Assembly (NCBI GenBank): GCA_031287505.1
Contig: JAITSW010000134.1
Coordinates: forward strand, 1 to 15,911
Source of the DNA: Propionibacteriaceae bacterium
GTDB lineage: Bacteria > Actinomycetota > Actinomycetes > Propionibacteriales > Propionibacteriaceae
DNA: 15,911 bases
Reading direction: 5' to 3'
Part shown: positions 7,429 to 14,690 of the stretch, piece by piece
Position numbering within the stretch: the first letter of the stretch is position 1
How the letters are laid out: every line of letters starts with the position of its first letter
Notes under the pieces: generated by a model
What the model was told of the DNA's origin: nothing
Database searches by the model: none
What the model saw: the letters and a program-made list of their open reading frames with translations, nothing else
Program-made: the position numbers and the translations under genes

Positions 7429-8436
7429 CTATTGAGCCAAAGTGGAGAAGTCGATGCTCTCGATGATGGCGGCGCGATCGTCCCATGATTTGGAGAACTC
7501 GGCACCGGTCTGGAAGCTAACCAGCGTTCCAATAGTGTCAGCCTTCTCTTGGAAAGCGGGTTTTTCGGTCACCGCTTTGAGCGCATCTTCCATCTTCTGG
7601 CGAATCGCGTCGTCGACCTCGGGAACAAAGGCCAATCCAAGCTCGGTTGCCACCACCACGTCAACGCCTTGCTCCTTGCCGGTGGGTACATCGGGTAGGA
7701 ACGGAAGCCGCTCATCGGTCCACACTGCCAAAGCGCGAAGTTGCTTGTTCTCGATTCCGGCGCGGACGCCGGCAAAGGCACCACACTCGAACTGAACCTG
7801 GTTTGACAATACTGCTTGAACCTTCTCCGGGGAACCATCCACAATCACCTGGGAAACCTTCACACCAGCTGCCTTCGCGAGCAGCGCATTGATTACCGCA
7901 TCGCCGCCATTGGGCATATCTGCGGCGGCCAAGAGCCGGCCTTCGTCCTGACCGGCTTTGATGAGGTCATCGAGCGTCTGATAAGGAGATTCGGCATTGA
8001 CCACCAAAACCTGCGGGCCCTTTGCAAAAGCACCGACCAACTTGAAGTCTTCCTTGGTCCAGTCAGCAGCCGAGCCCTCGATCAGATATGCCAAAGAGTC
8101 GGCAATCGTCGGATTATCCATCGTGCATCCGTCGGCCTTGGCGTTCTTCGTCTTATTTAGAGCCGTGCTGCCACCGCCGCCAGGAGCGTTGACAACCTCT
8201 ACCTTGACGCCGAGTTCTTGGCTGAGTTCGTCAGACATTGCCCGATAGGTAAGGTCACTCGCACCGCCTGCCGAGGTTGCCAAGTAGATTTGGATAGTTC
8301 CACAGTTCTTTGGCCACGCTGAAGCATCGTCAGCAGGAGCCCCAGTGGCACCGCCGCCAGAACTGGAGCATGCCCCAAAAGCGGTAGCAAGTGCCGCAAC
8401 TGCCACGATAGTCGCAGCTAATTTTGCCTTCTTCAT
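7429..8436 (-). CDS. tctC: Tripartite tricarboxylate transporter substrate-binding lipoprotein (TctC family)
   Basis: This 335-residue extracellular binding protein captures a carboxylate for the TctA/TctB membrane unit. The N terminus is a lipoprotein signal: MKKAK, a hydrophobic stretch, and a lipobox-like FGAC with Cys at residue 23, then a Ser/Gly-rich linker. TctC-family features include SAGGASD early in the mature protein, 'VNAPGGGGSTALN', 'DGSPEKVQAVLSNQVQFECG' and 'LAVWTDERLPFLPDVPT'. The ATG at 8436 is chosen because GGAGG (reverse complement of 8443-8447) lies 6 bases upstream; an earlier in-frame ATG at 8463 has no ribosome site. It follows tctA after 126 bases containing two stem-loops. 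The ligand is unknown; the family binds citrate, other di- and tricarboxylates, and aromatic acids. Confidence 0.93.
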   Translation of the reverse strand: MKKAKLAATIVAVAALATAFGACSSSGGGATGAPADDASAWPKNCGTIQIYLATSAGGASDLTYRAMSDELSQELGVKVEVVNAPGGGGSTALNKTKNAKADGCTMDNPTIADSLAYLIEGSAADWTKEDFKLVGAFAKGPQVLVVNAESPYQTLDDLIKAGQDEGRLLAAADMPNGGDAVINALLAKAAGVKVSQVIVDGSPEKVQAVLSNQVQFECGAFAGVRAGIENKQLRALAVWTDERLPFLPDVPTGKEQGVDVVVATELGLAFVPEVDDAIRQKMEDALKAVTEKPAFQEKADTIGTLVSFQTGAEFSKSWDDRAAIIESIDFSTLAQ

Positions 8437-8440
8437 TAAT

Positions 8441-8447
8441 TTCCTCC
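8441..8447 (-). promoter_or_regulatory. Ribosome-binding site that fixes the tctC start
   Basis: On the - strand the sequence reads GGAGGAA, six bases separating GGAGG from the ATG at 8436. It lies downstream of the alternative ATG at 8463, so that longer start is unlikely. Confidence 0.85.
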
Positions 8448-8478
8448 GTTTTGAAATCTTCATTGATTTGAAATGTGA

Positions 8479-8494
8479 CGCATCCGCAGATGCG
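8479..8494 (-). other. Intercistronic stem-loop A between tctA and tctC
   Basis: CGCATC and GATGCG form a 6-bp stem with a 4-base loop. It lies upstream of the tctC ribosome site and downstream of tctA. With the neighbouring stem-loop it may slow RNA decay or allow extra tctC expression. The structure is visible; the role is inferred. Confidence 0.55.
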
Positions 8495-8512
8495 CATAAG
8501 CCTTTTGGGTGG

Positions 8513-8529
8513 GCTGTCTTGAAGACAGC
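8513..8529 (-). other. Intercistronic stem-loop B between tctA and tctC
   Basis: GCTGTCTT-G-AAGACAGC is a perfect 17-base dyad, about 6 bp of stem with a 5-base loop when folded. It starts 33 bases after the tctA stop. No T-tract follows on the - strand, so it is not a standard terminator; partial termination or mRNA processing is possible. Confidence 0.6.
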
Positions 8530-8562
8530 TGACGCAAACCTTAAGCGAGGCTGACGTCGGGA

Positions 8563-10077
8563 TTAGCTAACAGCCACAGCCTCCCCTCTGCCCTTATATG
8601 CCCTGAGCAACTTCTTCAGCACTGCGAACCCCTTGAATGCAAAGACCGCGATCATGACGGTGTAGCAGCCGATGGCGACCGGGGACGACAAGAATGTCTC
8701 GGCTAGGGGCTGGCCCAAAGAAAGACCCCGTCTGAAGTTTCCTTCAAGCATCGGCCCCAAGACTAGGGTCAGCGCGGCTGGTGCCAGCGGCATATCGAAT
8801 CGGGTGAGGATGAATCCCATCAGACCGGCCACCCACATAACGATCACGTCGAAAATGCTGTTGTTGACGGCATAGGCGCCTAGCGTCATAACTCCCAGCA
8901 CTGCCGGATAGAGGAGCTCGGTCGGAATCTTCAATACCGATACCCAGACTCGCACTAGCGGCAAAGCCATGATCAAGAGAATGACGTTGGCCAAAACTAG
9001 ACTGGTGATAATGCCCCATGCCACATCTGGATGCTGGTCGAAGAGCAGCGGGCCGGGTTGGAGCCCGTTAACGATCAAAGCCGAGAAAATGATAGCCATC
9101 GTGGACGACGAGGGAATTCCCAAAGTCATCAAAGGGATGAAGTTGGAGATCGCTAGGGCATTAGCCGCGGTATCTGGGCCGACGACGCCTTGAATCGCGC
9201 CTTTTCCAAACCTCTCGGGGTGCTTTGAGACACGCTTTTCAAGGGCGTAAGAGGTAAAGGCTGCCGCAGCGGATGGCGAACCTGGCAGCAGGCCAAAGAA
9301 GAAACCCACAACCGTGCCGCGTCCCATAGAACCAATCGACTCGCGAATATCCTTCCAAGCCACCCGGGTGGGGCCGATGTTGGCAGAAAAGTTTATGAGC
9401 TGCTTTTGACCCAAATTGGTGAGAATCTCGGTAAGGCCAAAAATACCCATGATGACGGCGATATAGCTGATGCCGCCGGCCATGTCCGGGCTGCCGAACG
9501 TAAAACGCTGGGCTCCAGAGAAGTGATCCAAGCCGACTGTGCCGACAAAAAGCCCCAAAGCGGCGGGGATCAGACCCTTGATCATCGATTTTCCAGTCAG
9601 GCCGATCACGACGATGAGTGCCAGCAACGCCAATGCGAAGATATCGATGTAGGTGAGCTTGAGGGCCAAGATCGCAAAGCTGGACGCGAAAACCATGCCG
9701 ATCATTGCGATAAAGCCGCCGACGAATGAGCCAATCGCCGAGATAGCAAGTGCCTTTCCGCCCTGTCCGCGCTTGGTCATCTGATAACCGTCCAAGCCGG
9801 TGGCTACCGAAGCCGCCTCGCCAGGAACGTTGAGCAGAATCGCGGTGATCGTCCCGCCGTACATTGATCCGTAGTAGATAGAGGCGATCATGGCGATCGA
9901 CGCCGTCGGGGAAACCAAAAAGACGATCGGGAGCAACAACGCCGTTGCAGATGGCGGCCCAAACCCGGGCAGTACCCCGGTAACCATGCCCAAGGCGCAC
10001 CCGACGACCATGAAGAGAAGAATCTCCGGGGTCATGATGCTCTGGAATCCGAGCAAAAGTCCTTCAAACGCGCTCAT
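8563..10077 (-). CDS. tctA: Tripartite tricarboxylate transporter large membrane subunit (TctA family)
   Basis: This 504-residue integral membrane protein has about ten or more hydrophobic segments and is the usual TctA length. It is the ion-coupled translocating subunit. Signature stretches are 'GMVTGVLPGFGPPSATALLLP' (about 30-50), 'IYYGSMYGGTITAILLNVPGE' (67-87), 'DGYQMTKRGQGGKAL' (about 95-109) and, in the second half, 'FIPLMTLGIPSSSTMAIIFSAL'. The two-fold repetition of a Gly/Pro-rich motif (VLPG and LGIPSSST) is typical of the family. The stop of tctB lies 6 bases upstream; a weak GGTGAT serves as the ribosome site, so coupling to tctB translation is likely. All parts look intact. Confidence 0.96.
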   Translation of the reverse strand: MSAFEGLLLGFQSIMTPEILLFMVVGCALGMVTGVLPGFGPPSATALLLPIVFLVSPTASIAMIASIYYGSMYGGTITAILLNVPGEAASVATGLDGYQMTKRGQGGKALAISAIGSFVGGFIAMIGMVFASSFAILALKLTYIDIFALALLALIVVIGLTGKSMIKGLIPAALGLFVGTVGLDHFSGAQRFTFGSPDMAGGISYIAVIMGIFGLTEILTNLGQKQLINFSANIGPTRVAWKDIRESIGSMGRGTVVGFFFGLLPGSPSAAAAFTSYALEKRVSKHPERFGKGAIQGVVGPDTAANALAISNFIPLMTLGIPSSSTMAIIFSALIVNGLQPGPLLFDQHPDVAWGIITSLVLANVILLIMALPLVRVWVSVLKIPTELLYPAVLGVMTLGAYAVNNSIFDVIVMWVAGLMGFILTRFDMPLAPAALTLVLGPMLEGNFRRGLSLGQPLAETFLSSPVAIGCYTVMIAVFAFKGFAVLKKLLRAYKGRGEAVAVS

Positions 10078-10083
10078 GACTTA

Positions 10084-10803
10084 TCACCAAAATCGAATCG
10101 TAGAAATAATGCGGAACGGATCTGGCAAAGCAAGACCGATGAAACTGGTTCCGACTTGGACTAAGAGAACGGCTACAGCCGTAATCAATACGACTTTCCA
10201 CCACTTGCGGCGGGCAATCACAATGATCATGACCGAGACATAGGGAATCATTGACAGCAAGAACCCGACGCGTTCCATCAGCAAAATCGGGATTAGCGAC
10301 CAAAACAATATGAAAGCGATTCGCAAAGACCCTTCCCTGTCAATGGGGGGAAGGTCACCGGGTTCTTGCTCGGCCACAGCTTCTTCGATTTCCGCTATCC
10401 CGCCAGCTTCACCAACGGCTTCCACCAGTTCTGTGCCGAAAACGGCTGACTCGTGGGCAACTAGTTCAGCCGGCTGTTCGGAAATGCCCGTTTGGGCCGG
10501 CGAAACCGAATCCGGGGGTGCAGCGGCATGCCGGCCATGGAGCCCGGGCAAGAAGACAAACCACAGAATTCCCAGAAGCAGGAGAAGCGATGAGACAACT
10601 AGCGGGAAGAGACCAGGTCCGGGTTGGGTGCCTTTGAAAAGCCCCAAGTTGATTGACGCGAACAACACTAGGGCGGCAAATGCGCTCAGCAACGCCGCCG
10701 CGATGCGTTCAGCCATGATGCGCCGCGATGAAGATCCGTCATTTTCGCTAGCCTGCCCCGTTTCCACAGCCTCGGGAACCGCCGCTTCTATTTTGGCAGT
10801 CAT
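10084..10803 (-). CDS. tctB: Tripartite tricarboxylate transporter small membrane subunit (TctB family), with long acidic insert
   Basis: This 239-residue membrane protein is markedly longer than classical TctB (about 145-170 residues). The core is recognisable: the first membrane segment (about 33-52), the family motif GPGLFP (62-67), the second segment (66-86), hydrophobic segments at about 162-175, 180-196 and 203-219, and the C-terminal FIGLALPDPF. The extra length comes from a polar N-terminal tail of about 30 residues and an Ala/Glu/Pro-rich acidic stretch (about 87-157) between the second and third segments. The ATG overlaps the lyase stop (ATGA), so the two are probably translationally coupled. 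Pairing with tctA and tctC supports the call despite the weak conservation usual for TctB. Confidence 0.9.
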   Translation of the reverse strand: MTAKIEAAVPEAVETGQASENDGSSSRRIMAERIAAALLSAFAALVLFASINLGLFKGTQPGPGLFPLVVSSLLLLLGILWFVFLPGLHGRHAAAPPDSVSPAQTGISEQPAELVAHESAVFGTELVEAVGEAGGIAEIEEAVAEQEPGDLPPIDREGSLRIAFILFWSLIPILLMERVGFLLSMIPYVSVMIIVIARRKWWKVVLITAVAVLLVQVGTSFIGLALPDPFRIISTIRFW

Positions 10804-12182
10804 GACTTGGCCCGCTTTGACACCTCGAAGTTTGCAACAGCCGTTCTGGCGCGAGTTGCGGCGTCAACCGCAATTTCGGGAGCATGGCCAAGATACGTGG
10901 ACGGATCAAGCAGGTCCGCCAGCGCATCGGCGTCAAGTTGTTCGCGAATAGCCGGATTCGCTTGCAGCAACTCTGCGAAAGTGCCAACACCCGAAGCTAC
11001 CCGCTGGGTGGCGTCATAGACGAGATCGTGCGCGCGCTGCCTGCCGAAAACCTCTCCTAGTTTCATCATTACCGACTCGGCCATGATCAGGCCACCTGTC
11101 AGCTGCAAATTCTTTGCCATTCTCGCAGAATTGACGCTCATCTCATCTGCTATGTGAACCACTCGCACCAAAACATCTCCCATAGCGATACAGGCAGTGC
11201 TTAGAGCCTCCTGCATCAACAAGTCCTTGGAACGGTCAGCCTCATGCTCGACGACCATACCTTCGAGAGCCATCGGCACGGCGGCACGCACACTAGCCGA
11301 GCGCGCGATGATGTCTTGGCAGATGTGGGGGTTGCGCTTTTGCGGCATCGTCGAAGAGCCGACTGTGCCGGCCGGCATGGGCTCTTCCACTTCGCCATAT
11401 TCGGTGCGCATAAGCGAATAGACCTCGCGGCCAATCTTCTCGGTAGTCCCGGCAAGCAGCCCCAAAACCGAGACGTACTCGGCCAGATGATCGGCAATGC
11501 TGCGAGCTGGATGGGTAGCTTGGCGTAAGTTGAGGATCGCGGCCAACTCACGCTGCACGTCCGGGCCTTGCGGGCCCATCGCCGCAAACGTCCCAGCTGC
11601 TCCACCTAAAACTGTGACCAAAGCACGCTCAGCCGCAGAGTTCAGGCGTTCAAAATGACGCAGCAATTCGTCGATCCAGATTCCGACCTTAAAGCCAAAC
11701 GTCACTGGAATCGCATGCTGGCCATGAGTGCGGCCGGCAATCGGAATGCTCGCAGTTTCCTGCGCTGTTTGGGCAAGCAAGCCCAGGGTACGCGAGAGAT
11801 ACCCCAAGAACTGCTCATGCGCCTGGCGGAGGATCAATATGTCACCGGTCTGAACGATGTTCTGAGTCGTCGCACCCCAGTGAACCCATCCACCAGCATC
11901 TTCGCCAGCCACGCGCGAGAGTTCCCAAATGAGCGGAACGATCGTGTGCGCGGTTCGCCGGTTGGTTTCCTCAATGCACTCGCGATCAAGCAGATCGAGG
12001 TGGGCTGCCGCCGAAATCTTGTCAGCCACAACCTGGGGGATCATCCCGACACGCGCCTGGGCTTGAGCCAAAGCAGCTTCGACGTCTAGCCAATACTGCC
12101 ACCGCGAATCCAACGTGAATAGCGCCCGGATCCCAGGTTCGGGCACCCGGTTGGCGGTTGATTTGATCATCTCGAGAGGCAT
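10800..12182 (-). CDS. Fumarase/aspartase-superfamily lyase (3-carboxymuconate cycloisomerase / adenylosuccinate-lyase-like)
   Basis: This 460-residue cytoplasmic enzyme belongs to the superfamily that eliminates fumarate-type products or cycloisomerises 3-carboxymuconate. The signature GSSTMPQKRNP (275-285) carries the mobile serine loop. Other conserved regions are 'HWGATTQNIVQTG' (101-113) and 'RTHGQHAIPVTFG' (151-163), and the C-terminal part looks like the ADSL_C domain. Length and motifs resemble PcaB more than housekeeping PurB, but no other protocatechuate genes are nearby. It is co-translated with the carboxylate transporter, so it very likely acts on the imported acid or a product of it. 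A C-N or C-O lyase releasing fumarate is as plausible as a cycloisomerase. ATG at 12182 with GGGAAAAGAG upstream; an in-frame ATG four codons in has a poorer site. Confidence 0.9.
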   Translation of the reverse strand: MPLEMIKSTANRVPEPGIRALFTLDSRWQYWLDVEAALAQAQARVGMIPQVVADKISAAAHLDLLDRECIEETNRRTAHTIVPLIWELSRVAGEDAGGWVHWGATTQNIVQTGDILILRQAHEQFLGYLSRTLGLLAQTAQETASIPIAGRTHGQHAIPVTFGFKVGIWIDELLRHFERLNSAAERALVTVLGGAAGTFAAMGPQGPDVQRELAAILNLRQATHPARSIADHLAEYVSVLGLLAGTTEKIGREVYSLMRTEYGEVEEPMPAGTVGSSTMPQKRNPHICQDIIARSASVRAAVPMALEGMVVEHEADRSKDLLMQEALSTACIAMGDVLVRVVHIADEMSVNSARMAKNLQLTGGLIMAESVMMKLGEVFGRQRAHDLVYDATQRVASGVGTFAELLQANPAIREQLDADALADLLDPSTYLGHAPEIAVDAATRARTAVANFEVSKRAKS

Positions 12183-12241
12183 AACACTCTTTTCCCAAAT
12201 TTCAATATCGGCTGGCTATCGTCATTGGGTAACCAGACACT

Positions 12242-12264
12242 GCTGCCGGGAAGATTCCGGCAGC
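12242..12264 (-). other. Stem-loop in the lyase leader
   Basis: GCTGCCGGGA and TTCCGGCAGC pair over 10 bp (one G-U) around a 3-base loop, 60 bases upstream of the lyase start and about 125 bases after the enolase-type gene. No T-tract follows on the - strand. It could be a terminator of the upstream gene, an attenuator, or a 5'-end stabiliser. Confidence 0.65.
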
Positions 12265-12304
12265 TACAAATCTGCAACCCCGCATATGCAGGCGTCAACT
12301 GAAA

Positions 12305-12316
12305 ATTGCATGAAAT
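12305..12316. promoter_or_regulatory. Near-palindrome ATTGCATGAAAT, copy 1
   Basis: The 12-mer is a dyad (ATTnCATGnAAT, 10 of 12 positions symmetric) and occurs twice in this leader, in the same orientation, exactly 70 bases apart. The spacing and symmetry suggest paired regulator-binding sites ahead of the lyase-transporter operon. The binding protein is unknown; the nearby LacI- and GntR-type proteins are candidates. Confidence 0.55.
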
Positions 12317-12345
12317 TCCCATGGGATCGTTTGCGCAACCTTTCC
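12317..12345. promoter_or_regulatory. Palindrome cluster TCCCATGGGA and LacI-like GTTTGCGCAACC
   Basis: TCCCATGGGA (12317-12326) is a perfect 10-bp palindrome. It is followed by GTTTGCGCAACC (12329-12340), 10 of 12 symmetric with a perfect TTGCGCAA core and a central CG, the usual form of LacI-family operators. GGA and TCC at 12324-12326 and 12343-12345 extend the symmetry. It lies between the two ATTnCATGnAAT copies. Confidence 0.55.
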
Positions 12346-12374
12346 AGGTTTAAGGCGAATCCGACGGCAAGCAC

Positions 12375-12386
12375 ATTGCATGAAAT
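12375..12386. promoter_or_regulatory. Near-palindrome ATTGCATGAAAT, copy 2
   Basis: This copy is identical over 12 bases to the one at 12305-12316 and lies 3 bases beyond the stop codon of the enolase-type gene. Both copies are followed on the + strand by two bases of CC after one variable base, which extends the shared motif slightly. Confidence 0.55.
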
Positions 12387-12389
12387 ACC

Positions 12390-13514
12390 TCAGAGCTGAT
12401 AGGGGGCGAGTGCGTCGAAATCTGGGTCCAAACCAGCGCCAGGAACTTCCGGCACCGTGACTGACCCGTCGGCATTCAAGGCTGGGGTATACAAGAAGCA
12501 CTTGCCGGCCATGGGGTCAATCTGTTGCGGGTAGTACTCGAGCAATCTGGCATTTGGGATGGCGGCTAAGACGTGTAGATGGGCCTGCTGTTCGCCGTGG
12601 GGGCAGATATCCAAACCATGGGCTTGCGCCATGGCAGCCACTTTCATAAATTCCGTGACCCCGCCCAGGTAGCGTACATCTGGATTTAACACCGCCACCG
12701 CCTGTGTCTTGATCAAGTCGCGAAAGCCATGCTTTGTGTATTCGTTTTCGCCGGCGGCAATTGGGATAGCGGTAGCGGCGGCAATCTTCGCAAACCCCTC
12801 GTAATCATCGGGTTGCACGGGCTCTTCAAACCAGTACACCCGATATTCTTCGGCTTGCTTCGATAGGGAAATAGCCTCGAAATAGCGATAAGCGCAGTTG
12901 GCGTCAATCAGCAGCTCAATGTCGTCCCCTATCACTTGCCGAACTGCCGCGATGCGTTTGAGATCTTCGGGGATCGGCACCGCACCCACCTTCATCTTCA
13001 CAGCCCGCGCACCTAAGGCCGCATATTGCGCAAACTCGGCTTGCAATTCCTTTAGCCCCTTGCCTTTTCCGTAGTAGCCGCCGGCGATATAGATCGGAAT
13101 CCGCTGCCGATAACCGCCCAAGAGCCGGTACAGGGGCAGCCCCGCCATCTTTGCCTTGATATCCCACAGGGCAATGTCGATAGACGACAGAGCCCGGGTT
13201 TCATTCCCGCGGCGACCCGACATCTTGGGGCTCCACAGTGATTCCCAAATTGCCTCAGTCATCGTGGCATCCGCGCCAATCAGACGGCTTAAGAATTCAC
13301 GGCGCATTTCTCGTTCGCCGACTCTGGGACGACCCACGCCATAACCGGTGATGCCGATATCGGTTCGAATTTCGACAACACTGACGTCAGAGGTGGCGTA
13401 GGTGTGTAGACCGTTGGCTACCGGCGCTTGCCTTGGCCATTCATAGTCATAAGCCCGCGCCTGCACTATGCGGGCTGAGTACTCGGGTTTGCTGTTCTCG
13501 CCAATTGCCGCCAC
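12390..13514 (-). CDS. Enolase-superfamily enzyme, mandelate racemase subgroup
   Basis: This 374-residue cytoplasmic enzyme abstracts a proton next to a carboxylate using a divalent metal. The N-terminal capping domain covers about 1-135 and the (beta/alpha)7-beta barrel follows. All expected residues are present: KxK at Lys173/Lys175, metal ligands Asp204, Glu230 and Glu256, the Asp279-His306 dyad, and Glu326. Their spacing equals that of mandelate racemase as I recall it (K164/K166, D195, E221, E247, D270, H297, E317). This supports an active racemase or acid-sugar dehydratase, not a muconate-lactonising enzyme. Substrate is not determined; alternatives include mandelate-like acids, tartrate and sugar (di)acids. 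GTG start with AAAGGGGAA (reverse complement of 13521-13529) six bases upstream. It precedes the lyase by 207 bases, with 129 bases separating it from the LacI gene. Confidence 0.93.
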   Translation of the reverse strand: MAAIGENSKPEYSARIVQARAYDYEWPRQAPVANGLHTYATSDVSVVEIRTDIGITGYGVGRPRVGEREMRREFLSRLIGADATMTEAIWESLWSPKMSGRRGNETRALSSIDIALWDIKAKMAGLPLYRLLGGYRQRIPIYIAGGYYGKGKGLKELQAEFAQYAALGARAVKMKVGAVPIPEDLKRIAAVRQVIGDDIELLIDANCAYRYFEAISLSKQAEEYRVYWFEEPVQPDDYEGFAKIAAATAIPIAAGENEYTKHGFRDLIKTQAVAVLNPDVRYLGGVTEFMKVAAMAQAHGLDICPHGEQQAHLHVLAAIPNARLLEYYPQQIDPMAGKCFLYTPALNADGSVTVPEVPGAGLDPDFDALAPYQL

Positions 13515-13553
13515 GACCTGTTCCCCTTTGAAGATATTGGCACCATGCCTTGC

Positions 13554-13575
13554 AAAGCGAGCCTAACCACGCTTT
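13554..13575. promoter_or_regulatory. Short inverted repeat upstream of the enolase-type gene
   Basis: AAAGCG (13554-13559) and CGCTTT (13570-13575) are separated by 10 bases, 40-61 bases upstream of the GTG start in the only region where a promoter for this gene could lie. It is short enough to be chance; I see no convincing -35/-10 pair. Confidence 0.25.
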
Positions 13576-13643
13576 ACCCGTACCGGGAGTCCTAGTTGGA
13601 TGGAATCTCTGTGGTAACGATTGCGACGAACAATTTCAGGCGT

Positions 13644-14660
13644 CTAACCAGCCGGAGGGGCGCAGGATTCTTTGATATTCATCCTTCCGGAGATGGTGAT
13701 CTGCACCGGGACAGACGCCGCTGAGGCCTGATCTTCAATGCGGGACATCATCAACAGCGCCGCTGTCATAACGATTTCTTGGATAGGCAGCGCGTACGTC
13801 GTCAGCGGCGGATCCATCAACCTACCCCAAGATGGATTCCCCAAACCGACCAACGAGAGCTGATCGGGGATTCGGATCTGGGCATTCTTCGCCGCGATGG
13901 CGGCGCCCAGAGCCAGATTTGCGCCGGCGGCGTAGACGGCAGTCACCTTCGGACGCCTGGCCAGCAGCTCGGTAAGCGCCCGACCACCTCCATCGGTGGA
14001 GTGCTCCGCATGAACCATGGGGACGGTGTCACGATCAATGCCGGCGAAATCCAAAGCCCGCAAGACGCCCGCAGCGCGCTGTCCCGTTGACCCCAATCGT
14101 TTCGGCCCCAAGATAACCCCCAAGCGCCGGTGGCCTAGTTGCACGAAATGCTCAATTACCTGCACCGACCCAGCAGATTCATCATGCACAACACCGTCGA
14201 GTTTGGCCGATCCGGAGCTTCGGAGAAACTCGATCACCCGCACCGGGTTGTTGCCCTCGATCAAGGCTTCGGCGTTGCCATGGGCTAGAGGCAGATGGAA
14301 CAGTCCGTCGATTCCGATTCCCGGAAGCGTCTGCAAGTATCGCTTTTCAACTTCGCGGTCATGATGGTTCGCGCACAACAGCAGGCCGTACCCAAAGTCC
14401 TGCAATTGCTTATGCAACAACTGCGAAGCCTCAGAAGAGAACGAACTCCCCCGGGTGTCGGGCAAGAGCATTCCGATCATTCGCGTTTGAGACCGTCGAA
14501 GACCACGAGCCAGGGTATTGGGCTCATATCCGAGTTCGGCGGCAACCGCTCTAACCCGATCTCGGGTTTCACTAGCAACATATTCGTGGCCGGCCAAAGC
14601 CCGCGATGCGGTGGAAACTGACACATGTGCCAGCTTCGCAATGTGACTGAGCCTTACCAT
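13644..14660 (-). CDS. LacI/GalR-family transcriptional regulator 2
   Basis: This 338-residue regulator has an N-terminal LacI helix-turn-helix (MVRLSHIAKLAHVSVSTASRALAGHE), a hinge ('LGYEPNTLARGLRRSQTRMIGMLLPD'), and an effector-binding domain with the late family motif 'QLSLVGLGNPSWGRLMDPPLTT' (D of the usual 'GFDD' changed to GN). The ATG at 14660 places the helix-turn-helix at the normal distance from the start; an in-frame TTG six codons earlier is possible. Neither has a good ribosome site, and an inverted repeat sits directly before the ATG, so a leaderless message is conceivable. Its position between the SDR and the enolase-type gene makes it the likely regulator of the right-hand catabolic genes. 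Confidence 0.93.
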   Translation of the reverse strand: MVRLSHIAKLAHVSVSTASRALAGHEYVASETRDRVRAVAAELGYEPNTLARGLRRSQTRMIGMLLPDTRGSSFSSEASQLLHKQLQDFGYGLLLCANHHDREVEKRYLQTLPGIGIDGLFHLPLAHGNAEALIEGNNPVRVIEFLRSSGSAKLDGVVHDESAGSVQVIEHFVQLGHRRLGVILGPKRLGSTGQRAAGVLRALDFAGIDRDTVPMVHAEHSTDGGGRALTELLARRPKVTAVYAAGANLALGAAIAAKNAQIRIPDQLSLVGLGNPSWGRLMDPPLTTYALPIQEIVMTAALLMMSRIEDQASAASVPVQITISGRMNIKESCAPPAG

Positions 14661-14690
14661 GTCTGCAAACACTAGCAAGTCTTTGCAGAG
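14661..14690. promoter_or_regulatory. Dyad TCTGCAAA-N12-TTTGCAGA at the start of LacI regulator 2 (site 1)
   Basis: TCTGCAAA at 14662-14669 and TTTGCAGA at 14682-14689 flank a 12-base spacer and end one base before the ATG at 14660. A second TTTGCA follows at 14691-14696. The same dyad recurs upstream. Lying on top of the initiation region, it is a good candidate for an autoregulatory operator; which protein binds it is not known. Confidence 0.6.

Noticed and set aside
8437..8463. Nine-residue N-terminal extension of TctC
   Set aside because: The strong GGAGG lies between this ATG and the one at 8436; the shorter form gives a standard lipoprotein signal.
9239..10000. Long frame inside tctA in another register (253 codons)
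   Set aside because: Arg/His-rich translation typical of an out-of-frame reading of a hydrophobic gene; tctA itself has all family motifs.
10800..12182. Housekeeping adenylosuccinate lyase (PurB)
   Set aside because: Same superfamily, but it is coupled to a carboxylate transporter and has no purine genes nearby, and the loop reads MPQKRNP where I would expect MPHKRNP in PurB; a catabolic lyase fits better.
12293..12298. TTGACG on the - strand as a -35 box for the lyase promoter
   Set aside because: A near-consensus hexamer, but no acceptable -10 lies at 16-18 bases; too weak to annotate as a promoter.
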